A stretch of 42,285 nucleotides of DNA. It comes from Erysipelotrichaceae bacterium (lineage in GTDB: Bacteria; Bacillota_I; Bacilli_A; Erysipelotrichales; Erysipelotrichaceae). The translations under genes were made by a program, and so were the position numbers. The notes beneath the pieces were generated by a model that saw only the letters and a list, made by a program, of their open reading frames with translations, made no database searches and was not told where the DNA came from. The stretch spans positions 1 to 42,285 of the forward strand of contig JAFRJA010000055.1 in NCBI GenBank assembly GCA_017432545.1, read 5' to 3'. Shown in pieces: positions 8,249 through 17,500 of this stretch (position 1 is its first letter; each line of letters opens with the position of its first letter).

Positions 8249-9100
8249 TTATTCTCCTTCCCCTGCTGACGATGAATAGACCGGAACTTCTATCAGCAGT
8301 TTCAAAGTAGCCTTACCGGTATTGCCATCGGAATCCGTAACTCTGTATGTGATCGTGAAAGTTCCACCCCTGGTCATCAGACCACTGCTAAATGGCATCA
8401 TAACTTCTCGCCAGTTAATAACAACTTTTTCATATAAAGCATCAGGATCATCGTTGTCATCTTCAATATGATCGATAAAATCCAGAAAATACTTATCGGT
8501 ATAGATCGTATTAGCCCAATCCCGATACGTCTCTTCACTCAGGATAATACGTGGAGCATTGAAATCATCAACTTCCACTGTTGTGAATATCGCTTCGACA
8601 TCGCCATGTTTCTTGACGCTGATCCTGGCATCATATGTCTCAGCCGTTGAATAGTCAACACCCTCTACAACAAAGGAATCATCGATATCCCAGCCGCATT
8701 CATTTCTTAAAGCTAAATATTCGGAAGCTCGCAATGATTCTCTCAATTGCGCCTGTAAAGGCTTTAAGACCTCGATATGATATGTCTTAACATCCGAATC
8801 GACATTGACCGAAACGCGCTGTTTTCTGACGTTATTGGCCTCATCGATAGCCACATAAGTAAGATAGTTGTAATCCGCTATATCACTTAATGACTTTTCT
8901 TCAATAAAAAACGATTTGATCCCCTTATCATCTTCCGCCGAAGCATAGTTCATCAAATCGTCAAAAGAAACGCTGCATCCTAGAGTCGGTGTACCTTTTA
9001 CGTTTATATTGGGCTTACTGTTGTCGATCAGGAAAAAGGTCGAAGCAACCGCCCCTACACACAGTAAAGTAACAAACAAAGCCATCAGAATCTTTTTCAT
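8249..9100 (-). CDS. Membrane-anchored Ig-like protein of unknown function, first gene of the cps operon
   Basis: 283 residues from ATG at 9100; the frame also contains a TTG two codons earlier. An N-terminal hydrophobic segment 'ILMALFVTLLCVGAVAS' is either an uncleaved anchor or a signal peptide; no lipobox is seen. The rest is beta-rich and acidic: a first region (~35-105) resembling half an Ig-like fold, and a C-terminal 'GGTFTITYRVTDSDGNTGKATLKLLIEV' motif typical of HYR/cadherin-like Ig domains. It is two bases from cpsC and is the promoter-proximal gene of the operon. I do not recognise the family. Its position suggests an extracytoplasmic partner of the polymer machinery, perhaps at the CpsC ectodomain; this is inference only. 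Confidence 0.8.
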   Translation of the reverse strand: MKKILMALFVTLLCVGAVASTFFLIDNSKPNINVKGTPTLGCSVSFDDLMNYASAEDDKGIKSFFIEEKSLSDIADYNYLTYVAIDEANNVRKQRVSVNVDSDVKTYHIEVLKPLQAQLRESLRASEYLALRNECGWDIDDSFVVEGVDYSTAETYDARISVKKHGDVEAIFTTVEVDDFNAPRIILSEETYRDWANTIYTDKYFLDFIDHIEDDNDDPDALYEKVVINWREVMMPFSSGLMTRGGTFTITYRVTDSDGNTGKATLKLLIEVPVYSSSAGEGE

Positions 9101-9112
9101 AACCAAAATCTG

Positions 9113-9136
9113 TACTCAAAGTACTAATGAATTATA
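9113..9136 (-). promoter_or_regulatory. Probable cps operon promoter (-10) and leader hairpin
   Basis: TATAAT on the minus strand at 9131-9136 lies 31 bases before the ATG at 9100. No good -35 is seen, though a second TATAAA lies a little upstream. Between the -10 and the start codon is the small palindrome GTACTTTGAGTAC (9113-9125), a 5-bp stem with a 3-base loop. A LoaP-type antiterminator gene is encoded divergently, and LoaP proteins act through a leader hairpin, so this is the nearest candidate; the stem is short and the assignment weak. Confidence 0.4.
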
Positions 9137-9262
9137 TCATTTTATACTGCTTTTGTAGCATTTTTCATCCAAATTAGCAACATATCAAACAAAAATTCCG
9201 CAATTATTTGACGCTAAGAACAAAAATTACCAAAAGTGTCGCTCTTTTTATACTTTTTAGTC

Positions 9263-9278
9263 TGTTATAATCAATGCA
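9263..9278 (+). promoter_or_regulatory. Extended -10 promoter for loaP, predicted leaderless start
   Basis: TGTTATAAT at 9263-9271 is a perfect extended -10 element (TG-n-TATAAT). Transcription would start about 7 bases downstream, at or next to the ATG at 9278. There is no Shine-Dalgarno sequence between the -10 and the ATG (only CAATGC). The -35 position reads TCTTTT, as expected if the extended -10 carries the promoter. Confidence 0.6.
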
Positions 9279-9871
9279 TGGACATCAAATATAAACAGGA
9301 ACTAAGACAAAGGCTTATAAACGAAGGCTATGACGCCTACGTTTTCTTCACCTTGTCAGGCAAAGAAGAAGACCTGGCTGAAGAATTAAACGGCAAATAT
9401 GAAGATACCTACTGTCTGGTTTTGAGAAGGATGGTCCACAGATCCGAACATGGCCGCAAATGGGATGAAGAAGCCGTTCTGATCAAAGGCTATGTCTTCA
9501 TCTATGTTCCCTCAAACTACGATATAAGATACATCAGATCCGACAATAACCCCTTTAAGATCCTAAAATGGCAACTTGATCTGGGCAAGCTTTTTGGTGA
9601 AGATCTCGAATATGCCGCCTGGGTCCTGAAACAGAATGGCTTAATAGGCGTATCCAAAGCAATAAGAGTCAACCAGAAAGTCAAGATCGTTGAAGGACCT
9701 TTAGCTGAACTTGAAGGCTATATCATCAAATACTCACCCCGCAACCACAACTGTTTAGTTGAAATAAACTTTATGAACCGCAAAGTTCAAACCTGGCTGC
9801 CATTTGAATATACCGATCAAAACTATATAATGGATAAGACTGATGAAGAAGCTCAAAAACAAGAAAACTGA
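9278..9871 (+). CDS. loaP: LoaP-like NusG paralogue (processive antiterminator)
   Basis: 197 residues from MDIKYKQEL. An upstream in-frame start at 9236 is rejected because it lies before the predicted promoter. The N-terminal NGN domain ends in 'EEAVLIKGYVFIYVP', matching the 'P..pGYvFv' core of NusG; a linker with 'FKILKW' follows, and a C-terminal KOW domain includes 'KIVEGPLAELEGYIIKYS' (~135-155). The N-terminus lacks the W-Y-V start of housekeeping NusG, as expected for a specialised paralogue. LoaP-type proteins keep RNA polymerase reading through terminators in long polysaccharide or antibiotic operons. It stands divergently beside the cps operon and overlaps the LCP gene by 29 bases. 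Confidence 0.8.
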   Translation: MDIKYKQELRQRLINEGYDAYVFFTLSGKEEDLAEELNGKYEDTYCLVLRRMVHRSEHGRKWDEEAVLIKGYVFIYVPSNYDIRYIRSDNNPFKILKWQLDLGKLFGEDLEYAAWVLKQNGLIGVSKAIRVNQKVKIVEGPLAELEGYIIKYSPRNHNCLVEINFMNRKVQTWLPFEYTDQNYIMDKTDEEAQKQEN

Positions 9872-11369
9872 ACTGGTCAGCTGGCTACTGTTTACAATAA
9901 GCGCGCTCTTATTGTATTTCGTAGCCACCGACTACACGATATTCCCCAAAAGCTATAAACTGCCTCTTTTGTGTGTAATCATAGCCCTGATATGCATCAG
10001 CGGCATCATTTCGATCCTGTCTAAAAGGTGGTTTCGCTACTTTTCGATCATCTTGAACGTGATCTTAATCGTATGTATGATGGCGGGTCTTATTTTATTG
10101 CCAAATATAGAAAAAAGAGTCAGAAGCATCTTTAAAGATGTATCAACTGAAGAAGCCGTTATCAACGTCTATACGACTCACAGCAAGTATAAAGAAGATT
10201 TTAATTCTTACTCTGATTCTTCTTTCATAATTCAGAATAAAAACGATCTGGAAAACCAGTCTTACGCCCTGGATATCCTTAAAGAAGAATTGAATAATCC
10301 TGCCTTAAGAACAATCAAAACAGACGATATCGTTTCAGCTGTTGAAGCTCTATACAACAACGAAGGCGATCTACTGATACTAAACGAAGCTTATGTCGAT
10401 TCGATCGAAGAGATCGAGATGTTCTCAAGCTTCTCCAACGACACCAGAATAGTCTATACGATCAAAAAAGAGATCGAAGTCATTGAAAAAGAGCCTTTCG
10501 AAAGAGATATTACCAATGCCTTATTTACGGTCTATATAGCTGGCGAAGATACCAGATCAGGAAGACTAAGCATCTATGGCCGTACCGATGTCGATATCGT
10601 CGTCAACGTCAATCCCGTCACTAAACAGGTCATGATCATCGGTATCCCCCGGGATACGTATATTCCAAATCCCGCAAAAGACTATGGTTATGATAAACTT
10701 ACACATTTAGGAAATGATGGCATTCAGAATACGATGAAAGGCGTTTCGGAATACTATGATATCGATATAGATTTCTATGGTGTCGTTAATTTCAATACTT
10801 TCCGCTATATAGTAAATGCCCTGGATGGGATCGACGTAGACAATCCGTATTATTTTACGACAGCCGGAGGCAATGGCTCGCTGACTGGCGAAGTATATGA
10901 ATTTCCCCAAGGAACCATTCACTTATATGGTGAGGCAGCCCTGGCATATTGCCGTGAACGCTATAATCTCGTTAATGGCGACTATGGCAGAAGCGAACAC
11001 CAGACGATCGTCATAAAAGCCATTATCCAGAAGCTTTTAAGTGCTGAATCATTAAGCCATTATGATGATCTTTTATATGCTTTACAGGGACAATTTCTGA
11101 CCAATATCGATATCGAAGATATATATAAACTGATAGCCATGCAACTTGATGACAACAGCAAGTGGGACATCATTTCCTACCATCTGGGCGGTGAAGGCGA
11201 TATGCAAGGTACGGCTTCCATGGGCTGGAATCGCCGCTTATATGTCGTTCATCCCTTCCAATCTCAGGTCGATTTCATCAAACAGGAAACGGAAAAGATG
11301 AAAAACAATGAGATCATCAAACAGGAAACACTTCCTGATGAAGACAAGACTTATTACATACCAAATTAA
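9843..11369 (+). CDS. LytR-CpsA-Psr (LCP) family glycopolymer ligase
   Basis: 508 residues. Three N-terminal membrane helices (~12-30, 38-58, 66-90) and an accessory extracellular region (~100-215) precede the LCP domain (~225-460). Hallmarks of the pyrophosphate-lipid site are present: 'GEDTRSGRLSIYGRTDVD', 'IGIPRDTYIPN', 'YDKLTHLGNDG' and 'CRERYNLVNGDYGRSEHQ', carrying the Arg and Asp residues that bind the polyprenyl pyrophosphate. LCP enzymes attach secondary glycopolymers to peptidoglycan on the outer membrane face. Co-transcription with loaP and the neighbouring cps genes suggest it anchors that polymer. The gene starts inside loaP, so translation is probably coupled. Confidence 0.92.
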   Translation: MKKLKNKKTELVSWLLFTISALLLYFVATDYTIFPKSYKLPLLCVIIALICISGIISILSKRWFRYFSIILNVILIVCMMAGLILLPNIEKRVRSIFKDVSTEEAVINVYTTHSKYKEDFNSYSDSSFIIQNKNDLENQSYALDILKEELNNPALRTIKTDDIVSAVEALYNNEGDLLILNEAYVDSIEEIEMFSSFSNDTRIVYTIKKEIEVIEKEPFERDITNALFTVYIAGEDTRSGRLSIYGRTDVDIVVNVNPVTKQVMIIGIPRDTYIPNPAKDYGYDKLTHLGNDGIQNTMKGVSEYYDIDIDFYGVVNFNTFRYIVNALDGIDVDNPYYFTTAGGNGSLTGEVYEFPQGTIHLYGEAALAYCRERYNLVNGDYGRSEHQTIVIKAIIQKLLSAESLSHYDDLLYALQGQFLTNIDIEDIYKLIAMQLDDNSKWDIISYHLGGEGDMQGTASMGWNRRLYVVHPFQSQVDFIKQETEKMKNNEIIKQETLPDEDKTYYIPN

Positions 11370-11397
11370 TATTAATACCAATAACGCAAATCATAAG

Positions 11398-11424
11398 ATA
11401 GTCCCGGGAAACACCCGGGACTAT
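11398..11424. terminator. Strong hairpin between convergent genes
   Basis: An 11-bp perfect stem, ATAGTCCCGGG and its complement, with loop AAACA. It lies 28 bases after the LCP stop and about 84 bases beyond the stop of the convergent giant gene. T-tracts are weak on both sides, but stem strength and position point to a bidirectional terminator. Confidence 0.65.
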
Positions 11425-11507
11425 GTCATTTAAAAGCTTTGATTTGTTTAAGATCTCACTCCACGTTTTATTTAAGAGATCCAATATCCAAGAAACTTAG
11501 AGATAAA

Positions 11508-14500
11508 CTAATTCAAACGATTTCCATCCCTGAGAGCTGGCCAAAGAGTTTCATATTCTTCATCAGACCACTTCAGACAATCGATAACTTCAACTTCACC
11601 ATTCTTGACCTTCAGGATCTCCGCCGCCAGCCTATCTCTGACCTCTTCACTAGTATTGGCCAGATAGAAATCATTCTCTACGACACCGACTGCTCCTTGT
11701 GCAATACCTAAAGTCTCATCTGTACCAAGTTTTGCTAATAATGTACCCTCATCTGCATCCTCACAAAGGATCCTGGTTCCGACATCCGTCTTCTTCATAG
11801 CACTGGTCAGTATACTGTTGGCCCAGGCTGGTTTTGACTCGATAAACTGAGCATGCTGGTCAATGTCGGTGCCGATAGCCCAAACATCATCGTTTTCCGA
11901 ACATGCCTCGATTACCCCATTGCCCAAACCACCGGCAAGCTGCCAGATTACATCGGCACCTTTATCGATCTGGCTTTGGGCAACTGTCTTTCCCAAAGCC
12001 GTATCAGAGAAAGAACCAGGATAAGCGATGACATATTTGACATCCATATCCGTCAGAACCTGGCACCAGCCTGAGATGAACTGATTCATGGCTTTTGAAT
12101 CAATACCTACGACGACAGCTACGATACCACTATTGGATATTGCACCAATCAAAGCACCCGTAACATAGCCCATTTGCGCATTGTCATAGTTTATGCAATA
12201 ACAGTTGGAAGGTACACCACCATCGGGCAATGAATCATAATGGTAGTTGGCAAACCTCTGATCCGGATATCTCTCACATGCCTCATAAAGGAAGCCTTCA
12301 TAAGAACTACTTCCGGAAATGATCAGATCATATTCGCCGTTTTGACATAGATTGCCATACCAGTTCATCCAGTTTTCTTCGTTTCCTTCATAATTTGGAT
12401 CACATTCAAACACATCGACACGGATACCGTTTTCTTCGCCGTTGATCTCATCAGCCGCTGCCGCGATCGTATCGAAGTATGACCCATCACCTCGACAAGG
12501 GATCATCACAGCGATCTTTGTATAACCCTTTAACAGCTTATTGGCCTGAGCCTGAGCCTGACCTAAAGAAAGTTTCAGATCTCTATTATCAATAATGATG
12601 GACTTTATTGCAGCTACCAGTAATTCCTTGACTTGGCTTTGTTCATTGAAAGTCTTTCTGAAACCGAGATAACCCTTCATCTGCTCAAGGGCAGCCACCG
12701 CAGGATTCTCACTTAGATAAGTCTGATAGGAAGCGGCATCTGAAGCATCATTAAACACCGACACGGAACCATAGATCCATGACAGACCAGCTGCATACTT
12801 GCTGCGGGTGAAATATTCGGCCAGTCTTGCTGTAGCTTCATTGGCCTTCTCACTTTTCTTGAAACCGATCAGTGATCGCATACTAACTTCATCATATTTG
12901 TTTTGTTCCGAAAAATAAGGGATAGGACCGGTCAATACCGTGAAATCCTGTGGTGAGATATAAGCATATCCGGCACTCGAGCCCATGAAACAAAGATATT
13001 TTCCGTTTCCGAAAGGACCGGAATGATAACTCTCCGGATCGACCAGTTTAAAGTAACCGTCTTCTTCCGCCTGTTTCCACCAGTTGAGCCATTCGATAAA
13101 AGCCTGATCGCTCCAGTCGATCACTGAATCGTCATCATCCACATAGTCCAGACCCAACTGCTCCATTACAGTGATATTCAAAGTATCGACTGAATCCGGA
13201 CCAAAGCCGTATATCTCATTACCCAAGGCCTTTTCCCCTTCTACAACGACCTGACAGGCATTCAGAAGCTCTTGCCAGGTATTGGGAACCGCCAGATCAT
13301 ACTTTTCCAGCAATTCCTTGTTATAGAACATGACCGAACCCGATATCGTCAAACCAAGCGAATACAGACCATCACCCTCATAAGCGGTAGAAGCCGCGTA
13401 TACGGCATCACTGACTCTGTTTATATATTCACTACTTTCCAGATACGGATAGAAATCTAAAGCAACACCCTTTGAAACATATTCATCGGCACTGCTTGGA
13501 TAAAGCCAGACCAGACTGGGACCATCTTCACTTCCGGCATTTTCCCTGACGCTCTCATCAAAATCCGCAAAAGGAATGCTGACCTGCGAAGCGACGTAAA
13601 CGCCCTCATACTCTTCATTGAAATCATCGATGATGTTTTGAATGATAGTTTGCGTATCACCGGTAAACGTATGCCAGAAAATGACCTGTTGCGGCGATTG
13701 CGGTATACTTTCACCATTTACCAGCACATAGATGTATGTATCAAGCGGTTCACCATTCTCGCCATCTTCTTCCGTAGGAAGGGTGCCGGAAACCGAAACA
13801 GCCTTAGTTTTGATCGCATCATAATCTTCTTTACTCAGACTAATCCAGTTTTCCGCTCTGTATGGTGCCAGCATCGCCGCATCATCCTTGGCGCCAAGCC
13901 TGCGCAAACCATTGGCCGTATACACGCCCCAGGCCTTACCGTCTTCAAAGGCCGCCTTCAAAGCGTTATAGACGACTGACTTGACATCTTTCATAGCTGA
14001 AGTCACAAACAGCGGTTCACACTCTTTTCCCTCAGTTGCCCTTGAATAGTATTCATCGGTATCGACACCGATGATCTTGCGATGTTCCTCATCCTCTTTA
14101 GCCGCCGAAATAATCGATTCGACGATATTGCCACCACAAGAGAAGATGATTTGAATACCATTGTCATACCATTCATCGGCTAAGGCCGTGATCTCATCAC
14201 TGGCCGTAAACGATCCCACATAAGTGTAATTCACACAAATCGAACCTTCAGCCAGACCAAGATCCTCGGCCGCATCTTCCGCTCCTTCCAAAAAACCATA
14301 GCCAAACCTGATGACAGCCGGAACGGCCACGCCACCCATGAAACCAAGATTGCGGTAACCATCTTTCACTGCTGCATAACCGGCCATATAGCCGCAATCC
14401 TGCTCAGCGAAAGTGATCATCGCCAGGTTGTCCTGGTGATCTATTGAATCATCGATGCCATCATAGTTATAGTCTATGTTGTAGAGGTCATCAGCATCAA

Positions 14501-17500
14501 TAAAGACGACTTTTACATCAGGATGGCTGGGGATCTCCTGACAAAGTGCCGCATCCCACAGGAAGCCTATAGCCACTACCGTGCTGGCGTTATATTCCTC
14601 AACCGCCTTTTCAAAGACAGCCATCCTGTCACTATCGGAGTCACTTTCCGGCTGCAGATAAGTGTAATATAGATCTTTCTCTTCACAATATTCTCTGATG
14701 CCGCTTAGCGTATATGCATTGAAACCATTGTCATCGATAGCTCCCGGATCAGCCAGGAAGATCACATCATATTCTTCGCTACCATTTTTGATGATCTCTA
14801 TCTGTTTGTTTGAAAGATCGGCAGTAAGGGAATAATTTCCTTTTCTCTTGAAGATGATATTGTTGTCATAATTATCTTCTTCGTCATATTCTTCGATCAG
14901 ATCACTGCCTATTGTGACCTGTTTACAGCCTAGATCAGTCCCCCATTCACCATATTTGACGATCCTGCCACCCATATAATCCGACTCGGGAATCTCGATA
15001 TCGATCGTTAAAATGTCTCCATCTTTTTGCAAAAGATATTCTTCGTCCGTATTATCCCAGCCGCTCCAGCTTCCGACAAAGATATACTGATCTTCATGAT
15101 CAAACAGGTTTTTCAGCTTTTCATTGTAGCTTTTTAAACCTTCGCTCAACTCTTCATCATTCTCCGCCTCCTGAGCAAGAACACCCAGCTCAGCAGCGAT
15201 GCTCCACCAGGAGTCGTGGATCACACGCTGTGGTGTCGCATAAGCGGATTGAGCACAAAGAGCTGCGATAGCCGGTTCATCTTCTAAAAGATCTGAATGT
15301 TGCACACTCAGATTGGAAGGTGCCCACGAAAGCGATTCATATCTTTCCTTCTGACATTGCTCAGAAGAAAGATACAAAGCCAGTTTATTCAAAACCGTTG
15401 CCTTAACAGTATCGCTTTGCGCTTTGACACCCAGCAGTCTATGACCCGAAAAGGAACCCGGATGATAAGTCTGACCATCGACCGTAAAACTCGGCAGATC
15501 AGCTATACCCAGATCATCACCTAAAATATTTTTTGCTGTGTAGTAATCCCAAGTACCGGAAACGACGACAGCTGAACCTTTGGAGAAGTCTTGTCCGGAA
15601 CTGGAATCGTTCCTTGCATTGGACTTAGCAAGTATCTGCATGCCCTTCAAAGCGATCAGACCGGCATCAGAATCAAATGTATCATTTACCGAAACAAACT
15701 TTTCGGCACTGTAATCGTAATTCCACCTTGACATACAACCTGCGCCAAAGAAGAAAGCGGCATTATACCAGGCACTGGTGTAGTTGAACGAGAAGAACTT
15801 GTTGTTGTCTTCACATGCTTCAACCAGTGAAGCAAGATCATCTACTATATCCTGGGAAATAACAGACTTGTCATAATACATGATATAGCCATTATCTGTC
15901 GATATAGGATAGGCATAGATCGATCCATCATAAGTTACCGCCTCAACAGAAGCGGCATCATTGTTGCTTCTGATCACATCGGCATAATCATTATCCACCG
16001 CATTTAAAGCCGCTGCCTGCATAAGCCTATCGATACCCGACTGATCAAACATAAACAGATCAGCCGCCGCCCCAACATCATCACTGACGGCAGCATCGAT
16101 TTGAGGAACATAAACGATATCCGCCTTAATACTTTCCTGAGGATTTTGCGCATTGAACCTTTCTATCTGTGTTTGTAACAGACCCATGAAAGCATCACTC
16201 TGATTATCGACCCAGAAAGTAATATCATAGACATATTCATCATCGGCATCATCGGAATGGACAAACGACACACTCATTGTTTTACCGCTGCCGTCAGCTG
16301 CCTTAGCCGTGATCTTGACCGTTCCCTTCTTGCCGGTAAAGCTTACCAGACCGTTTTCATCGACGGTAGCGATCTTCTTATCCGAACTCGTCCAGGTAAA
16401 CACCTGCATGGAAGCTTCAGGCTGAGCTTGCGCATACAGCTGATAGACATTGCCGGCCTCCTGTCTGACTTCGATAACAGAGCCACTAAGCAAGCGGACA
16501 TGATTTTTATCCAGGATACTTACTGAAGTCGCTAGAGGATGTATCGCTATGATATAATCCGCATAAACTCCCGAACCATCCTTGGCCTTCGCCGTGATGG
16601 TCACTATCTCAAATTCACTGACTTTCTTAGCCGTCACCTTGCCAGACGAGCTGACGGTGGCAAGACTCGTATTGGATGAAGACCAGGTCACAGCCTTGTT
16701 TGAAGCATCGGCATTTTCGATATTGGCCTTTAACGTTATAGACTTGCCGGAAGCGACCTCATTAGGACCTGTTATCGTGATACCCTTGACCAGCTTAGCC
16801 ACATTAAGGGTGATCACGCCGCTCTTACCTGAACCATCAGTGGCCTTAGCCGCGATCTTGACCGTTCCTTTCTTGCTTAAAACGGTGACGATACCATCCT
16901 GGTCTACCGTTGCGATCTTGGTGTTAGAAGAAGACCAGGTCACGGACTTCGAGGCATCTTCAGGTTCGGTTGCAGTTTCTAACCGCAATGTCGTGCTTTG
17001 TCCTTCCTCGGGCAGTTCAACACCTAAAGTTTTGGCTGTATAGTCTTCACCTTCATATAAGATTTTGACCTTATTAACGGCAGGAACGACTTTTACTTCA
17101 TATTCAGCAAAGACACCCGATCCATCTCTTGCCATAGCGGTAATGGTCGCTGTTTTGATTTCCGTCAGTTTCTTGGCCGCCACCTTGCCGGATGTACTGA
17201 CCGTGACAACACTCGTATCGGATGAAGACCAGGTTATTGCTTTGCTGGAAGCATCGGCATTTTCGATATCGGCTTTTAAAGTTATGGATTTGCCTGCCGC
17301 CAGCTCATTTGGCCCACTGATCGTAATGCCTTTGACCAGATTGGCTACATTAAGTTTTACTGCACCGGTCTTACCTGAACCGTCACTTGCTTTGGCCGTG
17401 ATCCTAGCAGTACCTTTCTTGTTTAAGAAAGTAACGACACCTTTTTCATCGACCGTTGCGACCTTGGTATTGGAAGAGATCCAGGTTACAACCTTGGAAG

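Noticed and set aside
9236..9277. Upstream start of the loaP frame (14 extra residues)
   Set aside because: It lies before the extended -10 promoter and is a poorly placed alternative start without a ribosome binding site.
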